Origin: Miscanthus floridulus
Taxonomy: Eukaryota > Streptophyta > Magnoliopsida > Poales > Poaceae
Reading direction: 5' to 3'
Length of the DNA: 64,000 nucleotides
Assembly (NCBI RefSeq): GCF_019320115.1
Contig: NC_089589.1
Location: 17,175,641-17,239,640 of the forward strand
Shown: piece after piece, positions 1-11,431 of the stretch
Position numbering within the stretch: the first letter of the stretch is position 1
Layout: each line of letters starts with the position of its first letter
The notes under the pieces: generated by a model
What the model was told of the DNA's origin: nothing
Databases searched by the model: none
What the model saw: the letters and a program-made list of their open reading frames with translations, nothing else
Position numbers and translations under genes: made by a program

Positions 1-2557
1 AATATATTGTGGCAATATAGCTATAATTCTCATTCGATTGCACAACAGGTGGTTGATAAAGTTGAAATAATTCCTGAAGTTGGTATGACTTTCGAATCAG
101 AGGTCAAAGCTTATGAGATGTATAATGCCTATGCCAGCAATATTGGAATATTGGGTTCAGTATAAGAAAGAGCCATACAAGGCGTCGAGGAGATGGTAGT
201 ATATGTCAATAATATATTGTTTCTAGTAGCCAATGACATAGAGAAACTCAGACACAAAGGAAAGTACAAGGACAGGTTGTGATGCACGTGTTCAGTTTAG
301 TGAGGGGACTTGGACAGTGCAAAAGGTTGTACTTGATCACAATCATTACCTTGCTAGTCTAAATAAATCGCATAAGCTGAGATCCCAACAACGTGTTATA
401 GAAGTGGACATGATGTTGATAGGCCAGATACGACAAGCTGGAATGAAGCCAACACAGGTGTATGAGTTTATGAAGGAGTTTTGTGGAGGATCTAACAAAA
501 TGCCATTCTCAAAGATGGACTGCAGAAATGAGATTGGTCGTGCGCGCAAGAAGTACTTAGAATCAAATGATGCACAAACACTATTAGAATACTTGAAGAA
601 TAAGCAGATAGAAGATCCTACCTTTTTTATGCCATTCAAATAGATGAGGAAGATAGTCGGATGGCTAATTTCTTTTGGTTAGATGGTCAATCTATCATGG
701 ATTATGCATGCTTTGGTGACGCTGTGTCATTTGACACCACTTTTCAAACTCATAAGTTTAAAATGCCTTTTTCACCATTTGTTGGAACCAACCATCATAA
801 GCAAACAATAATTTTGGTGCTGCATTGATATTTAATGAGACTATTGAATCATTTTCTCTGCTCTTTGAAATCTTTCTTCCAGCAATGTCGGGAAAGCATC
901 AGTACAATTTTCACCAATCAAGACATGGCCATGGCAGGAGCAATTGCTTATGTATTCAGTAATACAAGCCATCGTGTTTGTTTCTGGCACATCTATCTTA
1001 ATGCCGCTAAACATCTCGGGCATGTAATTCAGAAGCACCCTGATACTACCTGATTTTAAGAGATTTGTGTATAAAGATAGATAGAAGAACCAATGCATAG
1101 CAAACTTATATGATTTGAGGAAAAAGTGGGCTATTGTGTACCGTGACTCATTCACAGCTGATATGACCTTGACTCAAAGGAGTGAAGGTATGAATAATGT
1201 ATTCAAGAAAAAATTTCGTAGGAAACTCAGACTTTCAGAGCTCCTTGTGGAATGTGAGAAGGTTTCTACTAGCCTTCATGAAAATGAGTTAGACACAGAT
1301 TTTAACTTGCGTCAAAAAACCCCGATTACTTACAGCCCAAATTTGCCTTCGTTGAAGACTACAACTGAATCATATACAAGGTGGATGTATTCTGAGTTTG
1401 AAGAAGAATTTAAACTACATTTCTCATTCTCTTGTAAATTGTTGCAAACAGATGGTTCAGTTTTGACATATATGATTACACATATGAAATCTATTCATGG
1501 AGCAACCGTCATCTTCAACGCCGCAGATATGGACATTACATGTTCCTGCAGGAAGTATGAGTCCATAGGTATGTACACACACTTTAAATTACAATATAGT
1601 TTGTTATAAATAAAGATGTAAAACTGAATCATTATCATGTAGGTACACTATGCAAGCATGCCTTCAATGTCTTCAGTGTAAATGATGTTTTCAATTTGCC
1701 GTCAAATTATATGTACTAAACAGATGGACAAAATATGCTAAAAGAGGATTTTATATTGAGAAACAAGTATGTACAAAGGAAAATATGAAAACACATGCTG
1801 CACGTATTTCACGGAAGGCGACATCCCTTGCACTGAAGTGTTCAGTGTCAAAAGAACTTCTTGTTCAGTTGGAGAAAGCCATTGATAATTTGGATTTGGA
1901 AGTGGATAATTCTCTAAGCAAGGTGCAACAAAAATCAGATGAGGTTCATTTAGTTTCGACTAACTGTGACAGACACATTGAAAGGATCAATATCATTTAG
2001 AGTTCCTCGGGTCGGGAAAAGCACAAAGAATAAACGGCTCCAAAGCGCAGTTGAAAAGAACACAAAAAAGAAGAAGAAAAGTGATAAGAAAAAAGGTATT
2101 CATCCTACTCATTCTTAGCTGATTTTGTTTCTGCCATGACTGCTTTTGTACTGATTTTTTCATACCATAGGAAAAGCTCCAGTTGATGTTGTAGAAAATA
2201 GAGATGGTGCTGATCCAGATCAATTGATCGTAAGGCATGAGTTATTTTTCCATTCCATTTTTCCTTAACTTACTTCATGGCAATTTTTATGTACAGTTTT
2301 ATATTCTTTGACACAGGGACTTCATGCTGCTACGGTCGAGCAATCTTCAACCATATCTCCTCCTTTGATCCAAGAAGGGGTATGCTAATGGCACAATGCC
2401 AGACTTTCATATGTATGCAAATTCTTCTACAATGGGCGCTCCATATATCCAAGGACGATATACAAGTCTCTTACTTGGAGTTGATGAAGCTGCTACACTG
2501 CATTCAACTGCTAGGAAATTACATTTTGGTGGACTGCCAAATCATGAAAATAAGTAG
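1..2557 (+). pseudogene. FAR1/FRS-like (FHY3/FAR1 family) gene, decayed, 5' end outside window
   Basis: FAR1-related proteins are MULE-transposase-derived transcription factors. The order here fits: a FAR1-type N-terminal segment near 70-180 (reads EVGMTFESEVKAYEMYNAYA), a VVLDHNHYL segment at 317-643, an MULE-like core from about 650 to 1050 (SFDTTFQTHKFKMPF, later AYVFSNTSHRVCFWHI), and a SWIM-type zinc finger at 1500-1680. The SWIM motif (CSCRKYESIG, then TLCKHAFNVF) is joined across a consensus intron, GT at 1569 and AG at 1641-1642. The C-terminal part reads to a TAG at 2555-2557. Breaks: an 8-bp tandem duplication (aatattgg twice, 139-154) shifts the frame in the FAR1 domain, and further shifts occur near 240-300, 825-840 and 1040-1090. 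The breaks make a working product unlikely. A full-length MULE transposase is the alternative, but no MULE ends were seen and the C-terminal region favours an FRS gene. Confidence 0.75.
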
Positions 2558-2689
2558 CATATGTGTGTTGCTTTATAATGAATTATGGAATGTTACAACT
2601 GAATTGTTTATTTTTTGTATCTAGTAATGTTATATCTTAGAACTCTTTTTTTCAGTAATGTCAGCCTTGCATTTATTTCAGAAATCAGT

Positions 2690-2718
2690 CAGGCAATCTC
2701 ATTGTTTTTTTTAGGCAA

Positions 2719-2763
<45 letters not shown>

Positions 2764-2786
2764 CCTACTGCAGGCAATCTCATTGT
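2690..2786. repeat. 37-G homopolymer inside a short insert flanked by 16-bp direct repeats
   Basis: A perfect 16-bp direct repeat (caggcaatctcattgt) lies at 2690-2705 and 2771-2786. Between them are a T run, aggcaaaaca, an uninterrupted run of 37 G (2723-2759), and cgcccctactg. The direct repeats look like a target-site or slippage duplication. Read on the minus strand the insert ends in a short A run, so a small retroposon is possible. The end cgcccctactg also matches the end of the MITE-like element at 27775-27926. The exact G count is a usual place for sequencing or assembly error. Confidence 0.6.
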
Positions 2787-3960
2787 AGCTCCATGTACAT
2801 TTGAGATTATCTGCACCATCTTAACTGATGACAAAGATCCTGTTGTTTTACATTTTAACACAGCCATCGCATTCCAGACTTCAAAACCATCCAAAAATGG
2901 CATATGTATTCAACACTGATCCTATCTCTATAAATCTCTCTTTTTTCCACCACATATATGGTTCATTTGATTCTATCTATTTGATTCAACACTACCAAAC
3001 TTCTGAGCAAGTTCAGTAAGAGAAGCTGGGAAGACATCTTGAAACAGCTAGATACCTTGAAACAGTTGCTGCCTGTGACCTGTGTACAGAACTTCACTCC
3101 CTTGTGTTCTGTCCAGAGTATACGAGTTCAGTAAGAGAAGCCAGGAAGATATTGAGAATGCCAGAGGCCCTGTATGATATCCAATATCCTTCCACTGATG
3201 CAGCAGCAACATTCATTTAAAATAATGACAGCGCCATTTGCTCCTGCTATCAAATCGACAACTTTTCTTTTGGAAAAAATTCTGGTGCATAAATCTTAAT
3301 GCTACTAGTACTGTCCATTATCTGCATCATCAATCTTTGGTTGTGGGCAGTCCAATTCTTGTTTGGATTTGGGTTATCTGATACTGATCTCTCACCTGAA
3401 GTCACGAGTTACTCTGGTAGAATTTTGCAGCATATGGCCATATGGGGATCAACATCTGTATAAAGGATTAAAATAGCAAAATAGCATACAACTAAATGGT
3501 TGAACCGCTGGAGTCTAGACTGAGACTGAACACTGCAATTCAGACCTGCAGGTTCGAAACAAGACTTTAGAAATCCATCAGCTAATATATCGAATCTAAC
3601 CAGATGGAATCATGGATTGATAACTCTACCTCACAGTAGCAGACGAGAGGTGGCCGTGGGTCTGATACTCTGATTGAAACAGAGGGGGCGGCAAAGGAAC
3701 TCGGCGGAGGAGACGACTGCCATGGACGACGAGTCGACGGCCATAAGCTGCGCCACACGAGGTCGGCGCGTGAAGGGGAAGGCACGGAGGGATGAAAGAT
3801 GCGCAAGCATCGGCGCCGGCGGATGAGCCGAGCGTGTAGCGTGCCTCGCTCAGCATACGAGCCGCGTATGTAGCGGATAGACTCTATAGACGCGATCCAG
3901 GGGACTTTTTTTACCTATTCTTTAGGCACAACCTGAGGATCACATTGGCAGTTAGTTAGA
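2787..3960. other. Intergenic, no gene recognised
   Basis: Mostly AT-rich sequence with only short, unrelated ORFs. The GC-rich patch at 3650-3860 has overlapping short open frames on the minus strand with no recognisable motif; it may be an upstream flank of the carboxypeptidase. Confidence 0.4.
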
Positions 3961-3970
3961 ACGACGGTCG

Positions 3971-3980
3971 CTATATATCC
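3971..3980 (+). promoter_or_regulatory. TATA box of the S28 carboxypeptidase
   Basis: ctatatatcc lies about 70 bp upstream of the ATG at 4043, a normal distance for a plant TATA box with a short 5' leader. Confidence 0.5.
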
Positions 3981-4042
3981 TCTTGACAGATCAATACGTT
4001 CTCTCGTAGTCTCATTCACCGTCAGTCAGTCAATTAATCAAC

Positions 4043-6751
4043 ATGGAGAGAATCATCGCCGCCGTCATTCTTCTCCTCTTCTCGTGCCAAGCAGCAGCAG
4101 CCGCTAGAGCAGGCGGCGTCCGGCGTCCGGCGTCCGCCGACGCTGGCGAGGCACTACGCCTCATCGTCGGCGCGCCGCCACCGCCATCACGTGACGGCGG
4201 CGGGTGACGCCTCCGACGGCGGCGTGTCCGTGCCGCCGACGGAGCAGTACGAGACGAGGCGGTACACGCAGCCGCTGGACCACTTCAACTCCCTGCCGGC
4301 GAGCTACGCGACGTTCCAGCAGCGGTACCTGATCAACGACACGTTCTGGGGCGGGCCGGCGGCGCCCATCTTCCTGCACGCCGGCAACGAGGCCGACATC
4401 GACCTGTTCACCAACAACACCGGGTTCATGTGGGAGGCGGCGCCGCGGTTCCGCGCCATCCTCGTCTTCGTGGAGCACCGCTACTACGGCGAGCAAGGTT
4501 TTTATTATCGGAAATAAAAATTTATCGGAGGTCATGGATAAATAGGATAAGCAAGATATATCGGAAATATCGGACCAAATTTTAAAAAAAAATCAAATTG
4601 TTTTGAAAAAAATCCATGGAATTTGACTTGAAACTATTCCTAAGTTATTAAACATCACTTGTTCATAGATAAAAACAAGAATAAAACATTATAGTGTGGG
4701 ATTGTCGCACGGCTGAATTTGGGTTGTCTGTGTGGAAGCAGGAAAGAAGAGAAAAATTTAGCCGATGTCAAATTTTATCGGACCCTGTGGATAGAAAGGA
4801 CCGATAAAAAAAACCTTGACGGCGAGTCGCTGCCGTTCGGGGGCACCAGGGAGGCCGCATTCCGGGACGCCGCCACCAAGGGCTACCTCACCGTCACGCA
4901 GGCGCTCGCCGACTACGCCTCGTTCGTGCTCAGCCTCAAGGCCAACCTCAGCGCGCCGGCGGCCCCCGTCCTCGTCTACGGCGGATCCTACGGCTGCATG
5001 CTCGCTGCGTGGATGCGCCTCAAGTACCCGCACAACGTCATGGGCGCTGTCGCGTCGTCCGCGCCCATCCTCAGCTTCTATGGCATCGTGCCATCGTCGA
5101 TCCCTACGCGTTCTACGACCGCATCACCGACGACTTCAAGGTACGCACTTCAGGATTTGTTCGTATTTTATACAGGAAAAATATGAACTTTGCATGCATG
5201 GATGATTCATTTTCTTGTTTTAATAATTGTGTGTGATTAGAGCGAGAGCAAGAACTGCTACGACGTGCTTCGGAAGTCGTGGGACGTTCTCTACGATGCG
5301 CTCGCAACCAAGGAAGGCCAGGCATAGCTGAGACGTACATTCAACATGTGCAAGTGAACGCTCAAAGCTAAGCAAGATTTCTGCACGAATTTCATACAAA
5401 ACAACACTGGATTCCGATCAGAATTCAGAAGTGATGGCATTCTACGATTGATCTGTCTGCTGATCACACACATATACACACATCCATGCGTGCAGTGGAA
5501 GCAGCGTGTGGGACATCCCGTCTCTGCTGGACAACGCGGTGGCCGAAGCGGCCATGACGGACTACCCGACGCCGTCGGGGTTCCTGACGCCGCTGCCGGC
5601 GTACCCAGTCCGCTCGATGTGCCGCGCCATCGACGACCGCCAGACGCCGGCGGCGTCGTCGAGCTCCGGCAACGAAGATGGCAACAGCAGCACCACCCTG
5701 CTTCTGCTGTCCCAGCAGGTCCGGGACGCCATGAACGTCTACTACAACCACACGGCGCGCGCGCGGCGTGCTTCGACGCGGAGGAGGTAGGACGACGACC
5801 CCTACGACGGGTGGAACTGGGAGGCGTGCACGGAGATGATGGTGATGGCGTACGGCGTCCGCGACGGCAGCGTGCTGCCGCCGTCGCCCTTCAACTTCAC
5901 CGACGTCGTCGACGACTGCCGCAAAGACACCGGCCTGCCGCCCCGCCCGTTCTGGATCGAGACCGAGTTCGGCGGATACGTAAGTGGCGGCGCAGCGGAT
6001 TCACAGTTTCCTACTGGGCTGGGCCGTCTGTTGGGCTGGGCACAATTTCTGGTCGCTGGAAATGGCCCAATCCATGATGATTGGGCTGGTTTCGGGCTTG
6101 TTGGGATTTATTTTCTTTTTGTCAAATTTTTATATACAAAATGGTTTTCTTTGTTTCAGGATATTGCGAATGTCCTAAAGAAATCTGCTAGCAACATCCT
6201 CTTCTTCAACGGGCTGCCGGATCCGTGGAGCACTGGAGGGTAATGGGCCAAATTCTTTCCAACTTAAAAATGAATTCAGAGAAAATTTGGAGAGGAAAAT
6301 ATATATGGCTCGGTCAAGCTTAGTAAACTGTCATAAAAAACCAGACGTGTTTACATTTTTCTTTTCCTTTTGGCTATTCACAGCGTACTGAAGAGCATCT
6401 CTGACAGCGTCATTGGAGCCCAAAGGTCAGTGAACAATTTAATTAGCATCATACCATATATATAAAATCATTAAAAATTTTATTGTCAACTTTTTGTCTA
6501 ACTTGTAATGTATTCCACCATGCATGTATATATTTTGTCTGTCTAAGATAAACTTCTGTTTTGTCTGTCGAAGATAAACTTGTTTTAAAACATATGGTGT
6601 ACATGATGTGCACGCAGGGGCACACCACGTGGATTTGAGATTCTCGAGCAAGGATGACCCAGAGTAGCTGAAGCAGATGCGGGTGAAGGAGACGAGGATC
6701 ATAGCGCGCTGGCTCAAGCAATACTACAGTGACGAGGGCATTGCAACCTGA
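4043..6751 (+). pseudogene. Lysosomal Pro-X carboxypeptidase-like (peptidase S28), interrupted and frameshifted
   Basis: S28 enzymes are secreted or vacuolar serine peptidases that remove residues after proline. Readable pieces in order: a signal peptide from 4043 (MERIIAAVILLLFSCQA), the LDHFN segment, EHRYYGE, the nucleophile motif GGSYG at 4980-4994, DPYAFYDRITDDFK, WDIPSLLDNAV, NGLPDPWSTGG with the catalytic Asp, and AHHVDLRFSSKDDPE with the catalytic His. The end is YYSDEGIAT and TGA at 6749-6751. Likely introns: 5141-5240, about 5356-5495, 5980-6159, 6240-6383 and 6426-6617. Lesions: a third copy of a 7-bp unit (ggcgtcc, near 4120-4140) puts the ATG out of frame; a 325-bp MITE sits after EHRYYGE; an 8-bp near-duplication at about 5084-5099 shifts frame before DPYAFY; an extra gtag at 5787-5790; a TAG at 5'-flank of the last motifs (a frame break near 6405-6425); and a nonsense TAG at 6665-6667. 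A functional product from this copy is very unlikely. Confidence 0.85.
4494..4818. mobile_element. hAT-type MITE inserted in the carboxypeptidase exon
   Basis: A 325-bp element with terminal inverted repeats caaggtttttattatcgg at the left and ccgataaaaaaaaccttg at the right. It is flanked by a perfect 8-bp duplication, acggcgag, at 4486-4493 and 4819-4826. An 8-bp target duplication is typical of hAT elements. Removing the element and one target copy (333 bp) restores the reading across EHRYYGE and SLPFGG without a frame change. The element has in-frame stops, so it disables the exon unless spliced out. Confidence 0.88.
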
Positions 6752-7017
6752 AGCTTTTTATTTTTACTTTTTTTTCCTCAGCTCCTTGTGTTCTTTTGAT
6801 TATTACTGTCACGTAGACTAGTAGATTAGGCAGGTTAGCTAGTCCCCATGCATAATCTCGTTTTAATTTGCTAGGTGGTTTTTATTAGACTGCTGTCATG
6901 TCGGATCAAGCAGAGCCATAAATAGATTTGCAGAGAAATAACACATCTCTCCAATGCAAAGTATCATTTTATCCCTATAAAAAAATGTATCATGTTGTTT
7001 GGGTGTCTAAGACAGAC
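6752..7017. other. 3' flank of the carboxypeptidase
   Basis: AT-rich sequence directly after the TGA, with T-rich stretches that could hold the 3' UTR and poly(A) site. No separate feature seen. Confidence 0.4.
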
Positions 7018-7020
7018 TTA

Positions 7021-7298
7021 GACTGTCTCCAATAAGAAGACCCAAGCCCAAAATAGGTAGTGAAAGACCCAAAATCAGCCTCCAACAGAGTACCTATACG
7101 GGAGACCTATTTTGGGTTGCCTGAGAAACACAACCCAAATATGGGTATCCTCTCTCCTGGAAACCCATTTGCAGAAATGATTCTCTTTTGGGTCTTGTTG
7201 TTGGAGAAGATGCCGAATATGTATCGAACCTTTTGCCTGCAGCGCTACCTAAAGTATGAATGGGTCTTGTATTTTAGGTGATGTTGTTGGAGATAGCC
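7021..7298. mobile_element. Tourist-type (PIF/Harbinger) MITE
   Basis: 278 bp with imperfect inverted ends gactgtctccaa and ttggagatagcc, flanked by TTA on both sides (7018-7020 and 7299-7301). A 3-bp TTA or TAA target is the PIF/Harbinger signature. Confidence 0.75.
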
Positions 7299-7371
7299 TT
7301 AGAGGCCATGTTTGGTAGATTGGTTCAGAAACAGCGTTGCTTAATCCATAGGCATCGAGGAGGAAGTAGAT

Positions 7372-7715
7372 ATAGGCCCTGTTTTCTATAGGCGCTCCTA
7401 AAATTTCTGTCACATCGAATGTTTATACACATACATGGAGTATTAAATATAGACTAATTACGAAACTAATTACACAACTTACAACTAATTTGCGAGACGA
7501 ATCTTTTAAACCTAATTAGTCCATGATTTGACAGCGTGGTGTTACAGTAAACATGTGCTAATGACAGATTAATTATGCTTAAAAAATCGTCTCATAAATT
7601 AGTCTCCATTTATGTAATTAGTTTTGTAATTAATCTATATTTAATGCTCTTTATTAGTATCTAAACATTTAATGTGACATGAACTTTAAGAGCGACTAAA
7701 GAACCAACACCCCAG
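7372..7715. mobile_element. Long self-complementary MITE
   Basis: The left end (ggccctgttttctatagg and the following bases to gtcacatc) pairs with the right end (gtgacatgaactttaagagc and following). The inner arms around actaattacgaaactaattac and gtaattagttttgtaattaa are also inverted. The aattagtc-rich arms are of the kind common in grass MITEs near genes. Its target duplication is not clear. Confidence 0.6.
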
Positions 7716-8190
7716 CCCATAGCCTCTTCTGTTTGCAAGCATGCAGACGCCACATCTGGAGGAAAGATGATTATCTCTTTTGCCCCCAAATGACGTGGGA
7801 TCTCACACGCAAAGTCACAAAGTGGCGGCACGCGGCATATGTGAGCAGTTGATAAAAAGGCGGCTTATGACATATTTAGATCGTCTAGCACTACTGATTA
7901 TTAGTTCACTAATTGTTAGGAACTAGAACCTACAGTGACTATATATATAGTGTAATCCTATATTGTTTAGATACATATATATAGCTAGACTAGTAGGCAG
8001 TAAAAATATACTCTTAATAAGACCCCTGGTGTTTGCAGGTAGGCGCATTTTCATACGCCGTTTGTTTGGTCGTGCAGGGTCGTCGGCGTTCTCTTTCTAC
8101 AGAGAAGCAGCACTGCCTAACACATCCTCCTGTGGCATGAATAAAAATTAATGTCAAAGTGCATAAAAATAGAAAATATATAGTCAAAAT
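7716..8190. other. AT-rich intergenic sequence
   Basis: No coding signal or clear repeat boundary. It adjoins the PIF transposase remnant to its right and may be part of that decayed element. Confidence 0.35.
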
Positions 8191-8490
8191 CTATACAAAC
8201 ATAATTATCCGTTCAAAAATATTATTATTTGTTAAAACCAGTACTACCACTCTTTCATCAATCTCGCCTAGCACCAAAGTGTTAGCTATATTGTCACGAA
8301 AAAAATCATTCATATCTTGATCATCGTCTCCTAAATGGGTATCATTTCCACCACTTCGTCGAGACGTAGATGGCTCCGATAATGGCATGTTGTTTTCATT
8401 AAGATCACACCGTGTCAAAGTCTGCATCGGCCTTTGCACTTTCTCGAATAGAGTTATGCAAGGCCATGTATGCAAGTATTACCTTGCTTT
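8191..8490 (-). pseudogene. PIF/Harbinger transposase C-terminal fragment
   Basis: The minus strand reads MALHN-like sequence near 8475 (in two frames) and then DLNENNMPLSEPSTSRR, THLGDDDQDMNDFFRDN and IANTLV. This resembles the C-terminal end of grass PIF-like DDE transposases, where a HNFIR motif is followed by a NENYMP segment and a short acidic tail (family knowledge, not a search). Only about 95 codons remain, the frame is shifted at the HNFIR-like site, and no DDE catalytic region is visible upstream. It is a relic. Confidence 0.55.
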
Positions 8491-9028
8491 TCTATTTGCA
8501 TTGGATGTTAGATAAGTCCAACAAAATCCTCCACTTCATCTTTGAAACTCCAAACTGAGGTGGCAGCAGCGGAGTAGGATAGGAGCTGGAGCCAAGGTGC
8601 CTAAAGGCGGCGACGGCGGCCACCTTTTAGTCCACATTAGGCCCTCTCTGCCAACTAGTGAACTGATTATTAGTTAAGGTATAGACTCAATTAGTTCATA
8701 CGTTTGGATGGCTTAGGACTAAACTTTATGTGACTTAATTTTAGTCTTTCTATCCAAACAAACCCTCGACAAAACCAAACCCACACATGGATCACAAGTC
8801 TAGACTCTAGAATAGCCACCACTAGGCAAGCATGGGTCACAAGTCCAGACTCGAGGATGGCCACCAGGCAAGAGGGGCATGAGGCTCCACTGCTAATCTA
8901 AATGGTCATTTAGCCTATTTAAATACTATATTTAAACACTACAGAATGATCTATCCTTTCTGTTTAATTAGCTGTTTATTCTATTTGTCTCATAGATGAT
9001 TGTTCCTTTAGCATTTAAGAAAATACTA
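8491..9028. other. Intergenic, no gene recognised
   Basis: Mixed-composition sequence with two related short segments (cacaagtctagactctag and cacaagtccagactcgag near 8796 and 8839) that suggest a small local duplication. No ORF of note. Confidence 0.35.
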
Positions 9029-9548
9029 CTCCCTCTGTTCCAAATTATAAGTTGTTTTGTTTTTTTAGTTACATAGCTTTTGCTACGGATTTAGATCTTA
9101 CATTATGCTTAGGTATATAGTAAAAACCATGTATTTAGAAAAAAAAATAGAACGACTTACAATTTAGGATATGTTTGGTCCAGTTGTGAGCTACGAAAAA
9201 ACTATTGTGATCAAGCTATGAACTATGGAAAGCTATTGTGAGCTATGTGTTGTGAAAAAGTTATAACCTGTTATTCGTTAGAAAAAAGTTATAACCTGTT
9301 TGGTTGAAACAACCGTGTAACCTATCTCCTTTCTTTTATCTACCTTGAAAATGTGTAAAATATATCTCTATTTCCACCTATTTGGAAAAAAGTAAGGCCA
9401 AAAGTAGAGTCCAAAGTGTTGAAGAAATTGTATTATACGAGAGTAACTGCTTCTAAAAAATAGCTTTAGATTATATCAATTTGATTTTTTTTAACAGCAG
9501 AAACACTTTGCAGAAGCCGAACTAAAAGCAAACTTAGAATGGAGGAAG
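9029..9548. mobile_element. Stowaway MITE, split by a nested insertion
   Basis: The left end reads ctccctctgttcc after a TA, and the right end reads agaatggaggaag before a TA, as in Stowaway (Tc1/mariner-type) MITEs. The two halves are separated by a TTA-flanked insert at 9167-9533; without it the element would be about 150 bp, the normal size. Confidence 0.7.
9167..9533. mobile_element. Element nested in the Stowaway MITE, TTA target
   Basis: The insert begins ggatatgtttggtcc and ends aaagcaaac, with TTA at 9164-9166 and 9534-9536. The 3-bp TTA target suggests a PIF/Harbinger-type element, but its terminal inverted repeats are weak. The family is not certain. Confidence 0.5.
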
Positions 9549-10511
9549 TAGTAGCCTATCTGCACTGTACTTACACTGCACACCCTAGGGTGAGTCATGG
9601 AGGGCCTTTTTTTTTTTAATTTGCGCGGCTACTTTTCTACCTGACTGAACGGGATCGGAGCAGGCACAGCACGAGGACACACGGCAAGAGGGAGGGTGGC
9701 TGACGCGGCAGGACAATAAGCACCCCTGGATGTGTATGGATTGATCAATCATATCATCTCATCACCGGATGGATGCTGGATCTACCAGAACAACAGTTTG
9801 AATGCCCCTTTTCATGCGCCCAATTGCATTCTCGCATGCGTGATGCGTCCATCATGTCCAGTTGTCCATGCATCCTCTTTATCTCCGCAAATATATATAC
9901 TCACTCCCTAAAAAAGTGCACATCTTATTTTTCAAGTATTTTATCAATTTTAAATTTCAATAGATTTGTATGAAATAATGTTGACATTCGTATTTGAGTA
10001 AAATACATGGGCAGCCCCCCGAACTTTTGTCTCGGAGTGTCATCCAGGCTCGCAAACTCTTGAAATGTAGTTTTAGGCCATCGAACTTGTCCAAATAGAC
10101 CCGATCGACTCCGCATCACGACGCCACGTAACATAGCAGTTGGATCCACACATCATTCTTGATGAGGGAAGGAATTTAATGGCAAAGCAATCGTTCACAC
10201 ACCTCTTCTGCCGATGACGGCATGGCCTGGGTGAATGTTGAAGGCATAGGTTAGGAATGGCGAGTTGACGACTCCGATATGATGCCACACTAGTTTGGAA
10301 AAGCGTAGAGAATAGATCGAGATAGAGCTAGAAGAGGGGCAGAGCTGAGAGCATGGAGATGAAGCTAGAAGAGAGGGAGAGCATGTAGATGGAGTGCTCG
10401 AGATCAACATGTGGGTTAATTGGAGCTCTTTTAGGCCTAGATAACACGTTGTGACAAATTTAATGGCCTAAAAATGGAAAAGTTGATGTGGAAAAGCTGC
10501 TGTGAAATACT
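9549..10511. other. Intergenic with repeat-like sequence
   Basis: A segment starting near 9990 (gtaaaatacatgggcagcc) resembles the ends of common grass repeats, but I could not find its partner with confidence. No coding region is supported. Confidence 0.35.
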
Positions 10512-11431
10512 TCAAAGCCCGTTTAGTTGAACAGCTGTGGCTTTTTGAAAAGCTTCCATCACTTACTAGCGGGCCCCACGTGTCATACACAGACTGTATT
10601 TTCTTCTTCCTCCGGCCGGAGGTAGCAACGCCGGGATGGCCGTGCTCTCGTCCGCTGCGCTAGTAGTGGAGGACCAGCTCCCCCGTAAAGCTCGCCCACC
10701 GGCCACCGTGACAGGTTCCGCGCCTGCCGCCGGGCTCCGAAGCAGGGGCCCGCGCCGCCGCAGGGGTCTCATGTCCGCGGCCGCGATGCGCGAGGAGGTG
10801 AGGAGCAGGGGCCGCGGCCGCTTTTCGCAAGGAGGTGAGGAGCAGGGGCTCGACGGTCTAGGGCTCGCCGCTGGTGGCCGTGCTCACCGCTGGTGGCTCT
10901 CCTCAAGATCTGGAGCTGTTGGTGGTCAGTGACAGGGGCAAGGCCACCGTTGGGGCTGGAGCATGGCCGCCAGGGCCGAGCCACCGGGGCGAGCCACCAG
11001 GACCGCGCCTTTGGGGCCAAGCCGTCGGGGCCGCGCCACCGCGTCCCCATGGCCACGCCGACGGGGCCGAGCCCCCATGGCCGCGCTGCAGGGGGCGAGC
11101 CGCCATGGCCGCGCCACCGGGGCCGAGCCGTCGTGGCCGCAAACGGCCGGAGAGGGAGAGGGAAGCGCCGGTGAATCTCACGGACGACGCGGACTGGAAA
11201 AGGTCGGAGACGGGAAAGAAGGAAAAATGAATCGGTATCTTTCATAACAAGTGGGACGTGGGTAATTATTTATCCTAAAAGCAGCTGAAAACAGGAGTGA
11301 GCTGCTTTTAATTTTGTACTGAGCAAAAGCAGCTTTTGACCTAAAGCAGCTGTGACTTTTGGATTCTTTAGTTGAGCTTTTTGGTTTTTTTGAGACAAAA
11401 GCTACGACCAAAAGCCCAACCAAACAGAACC
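10512..11431. mobile_element. Probable non-autonomous element with GC-rich degenerate repeat core
   Basis: The flanks carry similar inverted, T-rich and agcagct-containing sequence: cgtttagttgaacagctgtgg on the left and the complement of aagcccaaccaaacag on the right. The core, about 10570-11230, is very GC-rich, with an irregular unit of about 20 bp built on catggccgcgcc and ggggccgagcc. Open frames cross the core in several registers on both strands, as expected from base composition alone. No target duplication was found, so a Pack-type element that captured host sequence is only one possibility. Confidence 0.4.

Noticed and set aside
3582..3856. Minus-strand ORFs upstream of the carboxypeptidase
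   Set aside because: Short, overlapping in two frames and without motif; more likely promoter-flanking GC-rich sequence.
4494..4818. The 325-bp interruption as an ordinary intron
   Set aside because: The edges are gag|caagg and ccttg|acgg, not GT and AG, and an 8-bp direct repeat with terminal inverted repeats identifies a MITE.
10636..11245. Several 60-158 codon ORFs on both strands
   Set aside because: The same GC-rich repeat is open in every frame, and none carries a recognisable motif.
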